DNA from: DASSSQ01 sp963839285
Lineage (GTDB): Bacteria; Actinomycetota; Thermoleophilia; Gaiellales; Gaiellaceae
Direction: 5' to 3'
NCBI GenBank assembly: GCA_963839285.1
Contig: CAWIUN010000020.1
Coordinates: 310,001 to 374,000, forward strand
Length of the DNA: 64,000 bases
Each line of letters begins with the position of its first letter. Position 1 is the first letter of the stretch. The position numbers were made by a program, and so were the translations under genes. The notes under the pieces are model-generated. The model searched no databases and was not told where the DNA came from. It saw nothing but the letters and a program-made list of their open reading frames with translations. Below are positions 12,877 through 22,348 of the stretch, piece by piece.

Positions 12877-13830
12877 ATGCCCGACGTGGCAGGCAGGGTC
12901 GCGGACGAGTTCCCGACCTGGATCCGCGAGCACGAGGAGCAGTGGCTCTCGCCGCTCGCCGTGCGCTCGTACGAGACGCGCGGCAGGTTGCGCGACGAGC
13001 CGCAGTGCCGCGTGCGGACGCCGTTCCAGCGCGACCGCGACCGGCTGCTGCACTCGAAGCCGTTCCGGCGCCTGAAGGGGAAGACGCAGGTCTTCATCGA
13101 CCCGGACGGCGACCACTATCGGACGCGGATGACGCACACGCTCGAGACGACCGCGATCGCGCGCGGCGTCGCCCGCGCCCTGCGGCTGAACGAGGATCTG
13201 ACCGAGGCGATCGGGCTCGGCCACGACACCGGCCACACGCCCTTCGGGCACGCCGGCGAGGCCGCGCTCGACGCGTGCGTGCAGGAACGCTGGAGCCGGC
13301 GCTTCCGTCACAACGAGCAGTCGCTGCGGATCGCCGAGTCGCTCAACCTGACCGAGGAGGTGCGCGACGGCATCCTCTGCCACACCGGGCCGCGCGAGCC
13401 GCGGACGCTCGAGGGCAAGATCGTCCGCCTGGTCGACCGCGTCGCCTACATCAACCACGACATCGACGACGCGATCCGGCACGGGATCCTGCAGCCGGGC
13501 GACCTCCCGGGGGACGAGATCCACCTGCTCGGCGCGACCGGCTCGATGCGGATCGACACGCTCGTGCACGACCTCGTCGAGGCGTCCGCCGTCGCCGGCG
13601 ACATCGTCCAGAGCGACGAGATCGGCGGCGCGATGCTCGCGCTCCGGGCGTTCATGTTCGAGCGCGTCTACCTCGGCCCGCACGTGCAGCCCGAGCACGA
13701 GCGCGCCCACGACGTCGTGCGGCGCATCTTCGCCCACCTGGTCGACCGCGGCGACGAGCCCGACTCGGTGATCGACTTCATCGCCGGGATGACGGACCGC
13801 TACGCCCTGGCGTACGCTGCCGAGTTGTAG
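12877..13830 (+). CDS. dgt: dGTP triphosphohydrolase-like HD protein
   Basis: 317 residues of the HD superfamily. The metal ligands are visible as His87 in MTHTLETT and His116-Asp117 in GLGHDTGHTPFGHAGE, with further conserved residues in RFRHNEQSLR and AYINHDIDDAI. Type 2 dGTPase-like enzymes hydrolyse dNTPs to deoxynucleoside plus triphosphate. GGAGG lies 5 bases before the ATG, and TACCCT (12862-12867) may be the -10. The stop codon TAG overlaps by one base the GTG of dnaG; this dgt-dnaG pairing is common in Actinomycetota and supports both assignments. Confidence 0.92.
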   Translation: MPDVAGRVADEFPTWIREHEEQWLSPLAVRSYETRGRLRDEPQCRVRTPFQRDRDRLLHSKPFRRLKGKTQVFIDPDGDHYRTRMTHTLETTAIARGVARALRLNEDLTEAIGLGHDTGHTPFGHAGEAALDACVQERWSRRFRHNEQSLRIAESLNLTEEVRDGILCHTGPREPRTLEGKIVRLVDRVAYINHDIDDAIRHGILQPGDLPGDEIHLLGATGSMRIDTLVHDLVEASAVAGDIVQSDEIGGAMLALRAFMFERVYLGPHVQPEHERAHDVVRRIFAHLVDRGDEPDSVIDFIAGMTDRYALAYAAEL

Positions 13831-15467
13831 TGGCGCGGATCAAGGACTCGTCGGTCGAGGCGGTGAAGGCGGCGGCCGACATGGTCGCCGTCGTCGAGAT
13901 GCGGACGCCGCTGCGCAAGGCCGGGGCCCGCTTCACGGGCCGCTGCCCCTTCCACGACGAGCGCACCCCGAGCTTCTCGGTCAACGCGGTCGACAAGCTC
14001 TACCACTGCTTCGGCTGCGGCGTCGGCGGCGACCTGATCACGTTCGTCCGCGAGACCGAGCAGCTCGACTTCACCGGCGCGATCGAGTGGCTGGCCGAGC
14101 GTTTCAACGTCCCGCTCGAGTACGAGGAGAGCTCACCGCAGGCCGACGAGGCGCGCCGCCGCCGCGACCGGCTCGGAGCGCTGCTCGACCAGGCGGCTGC
14201 CTTCTACGAGCGCTACCTCTGGGAGACGCAGGTCGGCGACTTCGCGCGCGACTACCTGAAGGGCCGCGGCTTCGGCGAGGAGGTCTGCCGCGAGTTCCGG
14301 CTCGGCTTCGCCGCCGGCGGCGCGAGCCTCTCCGCGAAGGCCCGCGAGAAGGGCTTCACGACCGAGGAGCTCCGCGCGGCCGGGCTCCTGAGCCAGCGCG
14401 GCACCGACTACTTCGCCCGGCGGCTCGTCTTCCCGCTCGCCGACGCGCGCGGGCGCGTGCTCGGCTTCCAGGCCCGCAAGCTCTGGGACGACGACCCGCT
14501 GCGCGGCAAGTACGTCAACTCGCCCGAGAGCGAGCTCTTCCACAAGGGCTGGCTGCTCTACGGCCTCGACCGGGCGCGCGCGTCGATCGCCAGGCAGGAC
14601 CGCGCGGTCGTCGTCGAGGGGAACGCGGATGTGCTGGCGCTGCGGCAGGCCGGCTTCGAGCCGGTCGTCGCCTCGATGGGGACTGCGCTCACCGACAGGC
14701 AGCTGCGCGATCTCGCGCGCCTGACGCGGCGGCTCTGGCTCTGCTTCGACGGCGACGCCGCGGGCGAGGCGGCGACCCTCCGCGGCATGGAGCTCGCGGT
14801 CGGGATGGGGCTCGAGGTGAAGGTGGTCGCGCTGCCGGCCGGCACCGACCCCGCCGACGACCCGGCCGGCTTCGAGGGCCGCCTGACGGCCGCCGAGCCG
14901 TACGCGCTCTACCGCGTCCGCGTCGAGATCGAGCGCGCGCCGGACAAGCAGACCGCCTTCCAGCGCGCCAAGGAGGTGCTCGACCGCGTCCCGGACTCGC
15001 CCGACCGGCAGGAGGCGTGGAAGTTCGCCAACGACCGGCTCGGGATGACCGTGCAGCTCCGCTCGGTCGCCGCGGCGACCGGAATGGGCGCCGCGCCCTC
15101 GCCCAAGCTCGTCCAGGCCGCCGACCGGCTCGAGCGCGAGGCGCTCGCCGGCTGCATCGCCAACCCGGGCCTCGTGCCGACGCTGGCGCGGCTCTCGCCC
15201 GAGCATTTCGACAACCCCCTGCACCGCCGCGTCCAGGCGCAGCTCGCCGGCAGCGGCCCCGCGGACGAGGAGGTGGTCGCCCTGCTCGCCGAGCTCGACG
15301 CGCACGCGGCCCTGCACGAGGTCGGCGAGGAGACCGCCCGCGAGCTGCTGCTTCGCCTGCGCGAGCGCCGGATCCGGCAGCAGCTCGCCACCGCCGAGCC
15401 GGAGCAGATCAAGGGACTGCAGGACTCGCTCCGCCGGATCCGCCAGGCGGTCAGCGGGGTCAGCTAG
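13830..15467 (+). CDS. dnaG: DNA primase
   Basis: 545 residues. The CHC2 zinc finger uses Cys39, His42, Cys60 and Cys63 (GRCPFHDERTPSFS and YHCFGCGVGGD). A TOPRIM domain follows with VVVEGNADVLALRQAGFE and LCFDGDAAGEAA. The C-terminal ~130 residues (LARLSPEHFDNPLH onward) would be the helicase-interaction domain. It synthesises RNA primers at the replication fork. The family usually has EGYxD, so EGNAD is a mild variant. GTG 13830 is chosen because it overlaps the dgt stop (TAGTG) and places the zinc finger at the usual distance. Confidence 0.95.
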   Translation: MARIKDSSVEAVKAAADMVAVVEMRTPLRKAGARFTGRCPFHDERTPSFSVNAVDKLYHCFGCGVGGDLITFVRETEQLDFTGAIEWLAERFNVPLEYEESSPQADEARRRRDRLGALLDQAAAFYERYLWETQVGDFARDYLKGRGFGEEVCREFRLGFAAGGASLSAKAREKGFTTEELRAAGLLSQRGTDYFARRLVFPLADARGRVLGFQARKLWDDDPLRGKYVNSPESELFHKGWLLYGLDRARASIARQDRAVVVEGNADVLALRQAGFEPVVASMGTALTDRQLRDLARLTRRLWLCFDGDAAGEAATLRGMELAVGMGLEVKVVALPAGTDPADDPAGFEGRLTAAEPYALYRVRVEIERAPDKQTAFQRAKEVLDRVPDSPDRQEAWKFANDRLGMTVQLRSVAAATGMGAAPSPKLVQAADRLEREALAGCIANPGLVPTLARLSPEHFDNPLHRRVQAQLAGSGPADEEVVALLAELDAHAALHEVGEETARELLLRLRERRIRQQLATAEPEQIKGLQDSLRRIRQAVSGVS

Positions 15468-15490
15468 TCGCTACACTGTCGCCGCTTCGG

Positions 15491-15563
15491 TCCCCGGTAG
15501 CTCAATTGGCAGAGCGGCGGACTGTTAATCCGTAGGTTGTTGGTTCGAGTCCAACCCGGGGAG
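15491..15563 (+). tRNA. tRNA-Asn (GTT)
   Basis: 73 bases. The acceptor stem pairs TCCCCGG with CCGGGGA, the D-arm is GCTCAATTGGCAGAGC, the anticodon loop CTGTTAA carries GTT, and the T-arm contains GGTTCGAGTCC. CCA is not encoded. TACACT at 15472-15477 may be its -10 box. Confidence 0.95.
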
Positions 15564-15573
15564 TCAGAAGAAA

Positions 15574-15595
15574 GGCCCGCACCTGCGGGCTTTTC
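15574..15595 (+). terminator. Intrinsic terminator after tRNA-Asn
   Basis: A 6-bp stem GCCCGC / GCGGGC with loop ACCT (15575-15590) is followed by TTTT. It lies 12 bases after the tRNA. Confidence 0.8.
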
Positions 15596-15601
15596 CAGTT
15601 C

Positions 15602-16831
15602 ATGCGGCCTCCGCCGTCGTCGTTGCCCCCGCTCCCGCCGGCCGGCGTCTGGCGGGCCGCGGATGGGCAGCCACAGCTTCTCGAGCAGGGCGTCGAGCTC
15701 TATGCCGCACACGCCTTCGAGCTGGCGGCCACACCCGCGCCGTCGAGCCTCGACGACCTGCTGACGATCTTCCTCGACCTCTCGGCCGGGTGTCCGGCGC
15801 CCCGGGTGGGCGCCCACGCCGCCCTAGACGTCCCCGCGGTTCTGCACGATTCCGCGGGCGCGTCGTGGGACGGCGGGCCGACCGCCGGCTCGTCGATCCC
15901 GATCGAGGACTTCTTCATCGCCAGACCGACGGACGGCGCGCAGGCGATCGACAACGCGCTCGCCCGCGGCCAGAACCTGATCTTCACGCCCGGGCATCTA
16001 CCGGGTCGACAGGACGATCAAGGTCAAGCGGGCGGGCACCGTCGTGCTCGGCCTCGGCTTCCCGACGATCGTGCCGGTCGGCGGGGTGGTGCCGATGACG
16101 GTCGCCGACGTGCCGGGCGTCAAGCTCGCCGGGCTGCTGTTCGACGCGGGCACGGTGAGCTCGCCGGTGCTGCTGCAGGTCGGCACCCCGCACGCGCACA
16201 AGAGCGACCCGGCCGACCCGACCTCGCTGCACGACGTGTTCTTCCGCATCGGCGGCGCGACGCCCGGCAAGGCGACGACGAGCCTGGTCGTGAACAGCGA
16301 CGACGTCCTGCTGGACGACATCTGGGCGTGGCGGGCCGACCACGGGAACGGTGTCGGCTGGACCGCGAACACCGCCGACACCGGCGTGGTCGTCAACGGC
16401 GACGACGTCACGGCCTACGGGCTCTTCGTCGAGCACTACCAGACGCTACGAGGTGATCTGGAACGGCGAGAACGGCAGGGTCGTCTTCTTCCAGAACGAG
16501 CTGCCGTACGACCCGCCGAGCCAGGCCGCGTGGATGAGCTCGCCCGGGGTCGACGGCTTCGCCGCGCTGAAGGTCGCCGACCACGTCCGCCGCTTCAACG
16601 GCTACGGGATGGGCAGCTACAGCTTCTTCAACCAGGGCGTCGACATCTACGCGGCGAACGCGTTCGAGGTGCCGAGCTCGCTGCCGGCCGGGAGCCTCAA
16701 CGACCTGCTGACGATCTTCCTCGACCCGTCGGCCGGGACGCGGCGGGATCCTGAACGTCGTCAACGGCGTCGGCGGCTCGTCGACGATCGCCAATCCCGA
16801 CGTGCCGGTCACCGTCGTCGCCTATCCGTAG
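15602..16831 (+). pseudogene. Remnant of a secreted parallel beta-helix (pectate-lyase/GH55-like) protein
   Basis: The coding sense continues across three frames. The first part ends at NLIFTPG, the second reads TVVLGLGFPTIVP and TAYGLFVEHYQT, and the third reads YEVIWNGENGRVVFF and NDLLTIFLD. The last ends VTVVAYP-stop at 16831. Single extra bases at about 15995, 16446 and 16741 explain the shifts. This is the C-terminal half of a family often labelled adenylyl cyclase or coagulation factor 5/8 type, in reality beta-helix proteins. The N-terminal half and signal peptide are missing. Residues encoded at 15665-15793 (LLEQGVELYAAHAFEL) repeat the C-terminal module at 16612-16740 (FFNQGVDIYAANAFEV), so two copies have been joined. 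Truncation argues for true decay even if the shifts are errors. Confidence 0.7.
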
Positions 16832-16841
16832 GACGACCGTG

Positions 16842-16876
16842 GGACGCGGCGCGGCCGCCCGGGCCGCGCCGCGTCC
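16842..16876. terminator. 15-bp perfect hairpin between convergent genes
   Basis: GGACGCGGCGCGGCC (16842-16856) pairs perfectly with 16862-16876 around a 5-base loop. It sits between the converging beta-helix remnant and the acyl-CoA dehydrogenase stop, so it can serve both strands. No T tract. Confidence 0.75.
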
Positions 16877-18030
16877 TACACGAACGCGTTCTCGCCCGTC
16901 AGCGCGCGGCCGATCAGCAGCTTCTGGATCTGGCTCGTGCCCTCGTAGAGCGTCGTCACCCGCGCGTCCCGCAGGTACTTGCCGACCGGGTACTCGTCGA
17001 CGTAGCCGTAGCCGCCGTGGGCCTGCACCGCCGCGTTCGCGGCCCGGACGGCGACCTCGCTCGCGAAGTACTTCGCGTAGGAGGCCTCGACCGTGTGGCG
17101 CTCGCCCGAGTCGGCCTTCGCGGCCGCGCGCCAGACGAGCAGCCGGGCCGCCTCGGTCTCGACCGCGATGTCCGCGAGCAGCTCCTGGACGAGCTGGAAC
17201 GAGGCGACCGGGCGCCCGAACTGCAGCCGCTCCTTCGTGTACGCGACCGACGCGTCGAGGCAGCCCTGCGCGATCCCGACGCAGCCGGCGCCGAGCGAGA
17301 TCCGGCCGTGGTCGAGCGCGGACATCGCGACCTTGAAGCCCTCGCCCTCGCCGCCGAGGCGCGCCTCGTCCGGCACCCGCACGCCGTCGAGGAAGAGCTC
17401 GGCGGTGTCCTGCGCGCGCAGGCCGAGCTTGCCGTGGATCCTGCGTGCCTCGAAGCCCGGCAGGTCGGTCGGGACGACGAAGCAGGTGATCCCGCGCGGC
17501 CCCGCCTCGCCGGTGCGGGCGAAGACGAGCGCGAAGGAGGCCCACGAGCCGAGCGTGATGAAGATCTTCTGGCCGCTCAGCACCCAGTCGCCGCCGTCGC
17601 GCTCGGCGCGGGTCTGCAGGCTGCCGGGATCCGAGCCGGCGCCGGGCTCCGTCAGGGCGTAGCAGCCGAGCGCCTCGCCGGAGGCGATCCCCGCCAGCAG
17701 CCGCGACCGCTGTTCCTCCGTCCCCCAGCGGGCGACGGTCTTGCCGACGAGCCCGTTCGAGACCGAGACGATCCCGCGGACGTTCGAGTCGACGCGGCCG
17801 ATCTCCTCGACGACGAGCGTGTACGAGACCGTGTCGAGGCCCATGCCGCCGTGCTCCTCGGCGACGGTCGGCGCCAGCAGGCCGACCTCGGCGAGCTTCG
17901 GCACGAGCGCGCGGTCGATCTCCTCCGCCCGGTCCCAGTCGCGGACGTGCGGCGCGATCTCCCGCTCGCAGAACTCGCGCGCGGTCCGCCGGATCAGCTC
18001 CTGCTCGTCGGCGAGGGTGAAGCCGATCAC
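16876..18030 (-). CDS. Acyl-CoA dehydrogenase
   Basis: 384 residues, the standard length. Marker motifs are CYALTEPGAGSDP (about 125-137), GQKIFITLGSWA, LQFGRPVASFQLVQ and the C-terminal YEGTSQIQKLLIGRAL. The glutamate in YEG is the usual catalytic base of short- and branched-chain dehydrogenases. It oxidises an acyl-CoA thioester with FAD and passes electrons to ETF. The GTG start at 18030 overlaps the hydrolase stop by four bases (GTGA). It is the last gene of an operon with an acyl-CoA ligase, enoyl-CoA hydratase and hydrolase, which points to fatty or branched/aromatic acid degradation. Confidence 0.92.
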   Translation of the reverse strand: MIGFTLADEQELIRRTAREFCEREIAPHVRDWDRAEEIDRALVPKLAEVGLLAPTVAEEHGGMGLDTVSYTLVVEEIGRVDSNVRGIVSVSNGLVGKTVARWGTEEQRSRLLAGIASGEALGCYALTEPGAGSDPGSLQTRAERDGGDWVLSGQKIFITLGSWASFALVFARTGEAGPRGITCFVVPTDLPGFEARRIHGKLGLRAQDTAELFLDGVRVPDEARLGGEGEGFKVAMSALDHGRISLGAGCVGIAQGCLDASVAYTKERLQFGRPVASFQLVQELLADIAVETEAARLLVWRAAAKADSGERHTVEASYAKYFASEVAVRAANAAVQAHGGYGYVDEYPVGKYLRDARVTTLYEGTSQIQKLLIGRALTGENAFV

Positions 18031-18981
18031 GCGAGCCGCTCCCGCAGGAAGTCGGCCTGCTCGGCATTCGAGAGTCGCGCGATCCCGAGCTCCTCGAAGA
18101 GGTTGAACGCATGCACCGCCTCCCGGTAGACGCGCAGCTCGGACTCGTTGCCGGCGGCGCGCCAGCGCGCGTCCAGGAGCAGCGAGTCGTCGAGCAGCGG
18201 GTCGAGCGTCCCGACGGTGAAGAGCGCGGGCGGGAGGCCGTCGAGGTCGGCGTAGAGCGGCGAGATGCCCGGGTCGCGGCGCTCCTCGCGCGAGAGGCCG
18301 GGCAGGTAGCAGTCCGCGAACCACTCCATCAGCGGGCTCGAGAGGATCAGGTTCCGGTCGCCCCAGAGCCGGCGGCTCGGCGTGCCCGAGAGGTCGTAGA
18401 CGCCGTAGACCAGGTTCGCGGCGCGGAAGGCGGCGCCGAGGCCGTGCCCGTCGCGCAGCCGCAGCAGGGTCAGCACGGCGAGGTGCGCGCCCGCGGACTC
18501 GCCGCCGATCGCGAGCACGGGCGGCGCGCCGAGCTCGCCCGCTCCCTCGCGGGCGAGCCAGACGGCGGCGTCCTCGCAGTCGTCGGCCCCCGCGGGGTGC
18601 GGGTGCTCGGGCGCGAGCCGGTACTCGACGCTGACGGCGCAGAGCCCGGTCGCCTCGACGAGGTGCCAGAGGCGCGTGTCCTGGCCGTCGGCCGAGCCGA
18701 GCACGTGACCGCCGCCGTGGACATGGAGGTAGACGCCCGTCGCCGGGCCCTCGGGCGGCGAGGACGCGCAGGCCGATCTCGCCGCCGCGGCCGGGGACGC
18801 GCAGCTCGCGCGCCTGCGGCAGGTAGACCGGCGGGCCGTAGATGCCGCCCGTCTCGCGCCGGATGCGCCGGGTCACCGCGGGCGGGATGTCCTCGACCTT
18901 CGAGAGGCCGGCGAGCCGCCGCTCGAGCCGCGCGTTGAAGGCGCGGGTCTCGGCGAGCAGGTCGGGGGCGTCGACGATCAC
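18027..18981 (-). CDS. Alpha/beta hydrolase fold-3 (HSL-type esterase), interrupted by a +1 base near 18759
   Basis: The N-terminal part starts at GTG 18981 (VIVDAPDLLAETR) and reads to GEIGLRVL. After skipping one base at about 18759 the frame continues PPEGPATGVYLHVHGGGH and stays open to the stop at 18027. The oxyanion motif HGGG, the nucleophile elbow GGESAGAHL, the acid GTLDPLLDD and the catalytic His in REAVHAFN are all present, as in hormone-sensitive-lipase-type esterases. About 317 residues when repaired. The intact catalytic set suggests the shift is a consensus error. It shares a GTGA overlap with the acyl-CoA dehydrogenase. Confidence 0.85.
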
Positions 18982-19070
18982 TCGCAGCGGACGCTACCGC
19001 GGGTAACACGACTGCTTCAAGCGACCTCGGCGGTCGAGCGTCGCGGGAGGCGCCCGCTCGATCTGCTGCG

Positions 19071-19785
19071 TCACGCGCCGTGCCTGCCCTCGCCGGCGGC
19101 GAAGCGCGCCGCGCCGCGGGCGGCCTCGGCGAGCACCTCCGCGCCGCGCGCGAACTCCTCCTCGAGGCTCGTCGCGGTCAGCGCGCTCAGCCGGTCGGCG
19201 CGAAGGCAGTCCTGCGGGAGCTCGGCCAGCTGCCGTGCCAGCTCCTCGGCGGCCGGACGGGCCGCCCCGCGCGGGACGACGCGGTTCGCGAGCCCGATCG
19301 CGAGCGCCTCCTCGGCGCCGACCGGCCGCCCGGTCAGGATCAGGTCGAGGGCGCGCGAGAGGCCGATCAGGCGGGGCAGCCGCAGCGTGCCGCCGTCGAT
19401 CAGCGGCACGCCGAACCGCCGCGAGAAGACGCCGAAGGTCGCGTCCTCCTCGACCACGCGGAGGTCGCACCAGAGCGCCAGCTCGAGCCCGCCCGCGACG
19501 GCGTGGCCGGCGACTGCGGCGATCACCGGCTTCGAGAGCAGCAGCCGCGTCGGCCCCATCGGGCCGTCGCCCTCCGGACTCGGTGCGGTTCGAGAACGCC
19601 TTCAGGTCGGCGCCCGCGCAGAAGGCCCCGCCGGCGCCGAAGAGCACGGCGACCGACGCGTCCGAGGCCTCGAACGCGCGGAACGCCTCCGCCAGCGCGT
19701 CGGCGTGCTCGCGGTCGACCGCGTTTCGCACCTCCGGCCGGTCGAGCACGACCGTCCAGACCGGCCCCGAGCGCTCGACCCTCAC
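19071..19785 (-). CDS. Enoyl-CoA hydratase/isomerase, interrupted by a +1 base near 19575
   Basis: Begins with VRVERSGPVWTVVLDRPEVR. It continues through the oxyanion motif GGAFCAGADLKAFSNRTE, then shifts frame and resumes as GPMGPTRLLLSKPVIAAV and GHAVAGGLELALW. One extra base at about 19575 explains it. The repaired length, about 237 residues, is slightly short for crotonases. The catalytic glutamates of ECH are not clearly identifiable, so an isomerase or other crotonase activity is possible. GTG 19785 overlaps the stop of the AMP ligase gene (GTGA), placing it second in the operon. Confidence 0.82.
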
Positions 19786-21239
19786 CGCCACAGCGGCTCC
19801 CGCAGCGCCCGCCGCAGCAGCTTGCCGACCGGGCTCTTCGGGATCTCGTCGACGAAGCGCACCGACTTCGGCACCTTGTAGCCCGCGAGCCGCTCGTGAC
19901 AATGTGTCACTAGGTCGGTTTCGGTCGCATCGCCCTGCAGCACGACGAACGCGGTCACCGCCTCGACCCAGGTCTCGTCCGGCGCGCCGACGACGCAGCA
20001 CTCGCGCACCGCCGGATGCGAGGCGAGCGCGTCCTCGACCTCGCGCGGATAGACGTTGTAGCCACCGGTGACGATCATGTCCGAGGTGCGGTCGACGAGG
20101 TAGAGGTAGCCGCGCTCGTCGAGGCGGCCGACGTCGCGCGTGCGCACCCAGCCGTCGGGGAGGAAGGTCTCGCGGTCGAGCTCGTCGTCGCCGAGGTAGC
20201 CGGCGGCGGTGAACGGCGCCCGGACGAGGATCTCGCCGGTGTCCGGGTCGAGGCGGAGCTCGCACTCGACCGCGGGGTGGCCGCAGGAGCCGAGCAGCTC
20301 TCCCTCGTGTTCCTCCGCGCGCAGCACCGAGATGCAGAGCGGCGCCTCGGTCTGGCCGTAGTACTGGACGAAGCGCCGGCCCCAGAGCGCGAGGCCGCGC
20401 TCGAGCAGGGGCCGGGGCATCGGCGAGGCGCCGTAGACGACCGTGCGCAGCGTCGAGACGTCCGCGGCCTCGATCCCGGGCTGCTGGAGCAGCAGGCCGA
20501 GCATCGTCGGGACGAGGTTGACGTGCGTGACCCGGTGGCGCGGGATCGCGGCGAGGAACTCCGCCGGCGCGAAGCCGGGGAGGATCGCCGAGGCGGCGCC
20601 GCGCGTCCAGAAGGGGAGGACGAAGGTGCCCGAGGCGTGGATCAGCGAGGCGGCGTGCAGCATCACGTCGTCGCGGCGGACGTCGTCGAGGAGGTTGGCG
20701 AGGATGTTCGCGCAGATCGCCGCGTAGCTCGCCTGCGTGTGCACGACCGCCTTCAGCCTGCCGGTCGTCCCCGAGGTGTAGAGCGCGAGCAGCGGGTCGC
20801 CGGGCTCGAGCGGCACGTGCGGGTCGTCGGCCGGGGCGGACTCGGCGGCCGGGACGAGCCCGCCCTCGAGCTCGCGCAGCTCGAGCCCGGGAAGGCGGGC
20901 CGCCAGCTCCTGCGCGCGCCCGCTCTCCTCGGCGCCGTGGACGAGCAGCGAGACCCCGGTGCCGCGCAGCATCTCCTCCTGCTCGGCCGCCGCGAGCCGC
21001 GTGTTCAGCGGCACCCGCACGAGCCCGGCCTTCGCGCAGGCGAAGTCGAGCGGCACCGAGAGGAGCGAGTTGCCGAGCAGCAGCCCGACGCGCGTCCCCT
21101 TCGCGAGGCCGAGCGCGTGCGCGAGCCGGTTCGCGAGCTCGTCGGTCTCGGCGAAGGAGCGCGACTCGTCGCCGCAGAGGAGCGCCGTGCGGTCGGGGAA
21201 CCGCCGGGCCCCGCGGCGGATCAGCTCGGCGGTGAGCAC
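19782..21239 (-). CDS. AMP-dependent acyl-CoA ligase (ANL superfamily)
   Basis: 485 residues. A3 is LLALYTSGTTGRLKAVVHT, A5 is VQYYGQTEAPL, and A7/A8 are GWVRTRDVGRLDERG and DMIVTGGYNVYPREVE. The A10 lysine lies in KSPVGKLLRRAL. It activates a carboxylic acid as acyl-AMP and transfers it to CoA; the chain-length preference cannot be read. GTG 21239 is the most upstream sensible start, and the family N-terminus (ELIRRGARRFPDRTAL) begins at once. It leads the four-gene operon ending in the acyl-CoA dehydrogenase. Confidence 0.9.
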   Translation of the reverse strand: MLTAELIRRGARRFPDRTALLCGDESRSFAETDELANRLAHALGLAKGTRVGLLLGNSLLSVPLDFACAKAGLVRVPLNTRLAAAEQEEMLRGTGVSLLVHGAEESGRAQELAARLPGLELRELEGGLVPAAESAPADDPHVPLEPGDPLLALYTSGTTGRLKAVVHTQASYAAICANILANLLDDVRRDDVMLHAASLIHASGTFVLPFWTRGAASAILPGFAPAEFLAAIPRHRVTHVNLVPTMLGLLLQQPGIEAADVSTLRTVVYGASPMPRPLLERGLALWGRRFVQYYGQTEAPLCISVLRAEEHEGELLGSCGHPAVECELRLDPDTGEILVRAPFTAAGYLGDDELDRETFLPDGWVRTRDVGRLDERGYLYLVDRTSDMIVTGGYNVYPREVEDALASHPAVRECCVVGAPDETWVEAVTAFVVLQGDATETDLVTHCHERLAGYKVPKSVRFVDEIPKSPVGKLLRRALREPLWR

Positions 21240-21266
21240 GCGAGGATCATCTAGGATCCGCGCCGC

Positions 21267-21533
21267 ATGCGCCGCGGCAAGCCCGCCCTGACCGGCCTCG
21301 CGGCCGCGCTCGCCGCCCTCGGCGTCTTCGAGGCCTGGAACCACCGCACCGGGCTGCTGCCGCTCGCCGCCGGGGCGCTCGCGGCCGACGTGCTCCCCGG
21401 CCCCGCGGACACGATGTCGGGGCCGCTCGTGCTCGGCCTCGCCGGCTTCAGCCTGCCGCGCGGCGGCCACCACGCGCAGGTCGCGGCGCTCGGCTGGTCG
21501 GCGCGGCTGTTCCTCGCGCGCGGCCTGCGTTAG
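21267..21533 (+). CDS. Small hydrophobic protein, unknown
   Basis: 88 residues with two or three short hydrophobic stretches (GLAAALAALGVFEAW, LLPLAAGALAADVL, LVLGLAGFSL) and a basic N-terminus. It may be a membrane protein. TAGGAT at 21252-21257 lies nine bases before the ATG. It is divergent from the acyl-CoA ligase and overlaps the convergent GerMN lipoprotein stop by four bases. No family recognised. Confidence 0.55.
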   Translation: MRRGKPALTGLAAALAALGVFEAWNHRTGLLPLAAGALAADVLPGPADTMSGPLVLGLAGFSLPRGGHHAQVAALGWSARLFLARGLR

Positions 21534-22348
21534 CGCAGCACCACCGGCACCTCGACCCGGTGGAGCACCGGCGGCCCCTCGGGGCCGGCGCCCGCGTTGT
21601 CCTCCCACGCCACGATCGTCGCGTCGCCGGTCGCGTCGAACGGCAGCTCGATCTCGAAGGTGCCGCGCGTGCCGGTCCCCGAGGTCGCCGTCACGGTCCG
21701 GTGCACGAGCGGCTCGCCCTCCCGGCGCAGCTCGATCTGGAAGGTCGCCTCGAAGGTGTTCGCGGTGCCCGCGACGCGGACGGGGCTCGTGACCGAGGCG
21801 TGCGGGAGCGGCGTCTCGATCAGGATCGCGGGCGTCTCCTGCTCGAAGTCGGCGCGCGTCGCCGGCTCGCCCAGCGGCGCGCCGTCCTCGTCGTTCAACG
21901 GCTGCGGGAGCGTGCGGACGCCGGTCACGGTCGAGAACTGCGTCAGCGTGTAGACGAGCTGCGCCTCGGCGGCGGCGTCGAGCGAGCGGAGCTGGTCGGA
22001 GAGCGTCGCCGTGGCGACGCCGGCGTCGATCGTCAGCGACTCGAGCCGGCCGCCCGCGGGCAGCGCGGTCTCGTAGCCCTCCGGCGGCCCCGCGAGGAGC
22101 GCCTCGACGGCCGCGGTCGCGACCGCGCGCGTCGGCTCGATCTCGACGCGGACGGGCGCGACCTTGCCGTCCTGCAGGAAGTAGACGACGACCGAGTCGC
22201 GCCCGGCCGAGGTCGTCGACGTCGTCGCGGTCGCCGTCGAGGTCGACGCGGTCGTCGTCGCCGGCTCGTTGCCGGCCGCGCACGCGGCGAGCGAGAGGCC
22301 GAGGGCGCCGAGGACGAGGAAGCGGATCACCGCTTCCCAGTCTGGCAT
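21530..22348 (-). CDS. Lipoprotein with GerMN and Gmad2 domains
   Basis: 272 residues. The signal peptide RFLVLGALGLSLAAC ends in a lipobox (LAAC). A Thr/Ser-rich linker follows, then a GerMN domain (about 50-160: VVVYFLQDGKVAPVRVEI, VEALLAGPPEGYETALP, FSTVTGVRTLPQPLN). A Gmad2 immunoglobulin-like domain (about 175-270: ILIETPLPHASVTSPVRVAG, FEIELPFD) closes the protein. It would be anchored outside the membrane. GerMN is named for spore germination but is common in non-sporulating Actinomycetota (LpqB-like). The ATG at 22348 shares its A with the stop of the small gene upstream (TGATG), supporting this start. Confidence 0.85.
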   Translation of the reverse strand: MPDWEAVIRFLVLGALGLSLAACAAGNEPATTTASTSTATATTSTTSAGRDSVVVYFLQDGKVAPVRVEIEPTRAVATAAVEALLAGPPEGYETALPAGGRLESLTIDAGVATATLSDQLRSLDAAAEAQLVYTLTQFSTVTGVRTLPQPLNDEDGAPLGEPATRADFEQETPAILIETPLPHASVTSPVRVAGTANTFEATFQIELRREGEPLVHRTVTATSGTGTRGTFEIELPFDATGDATIVAWEDNAGAGPEGPPVLHRVEVPVVLR

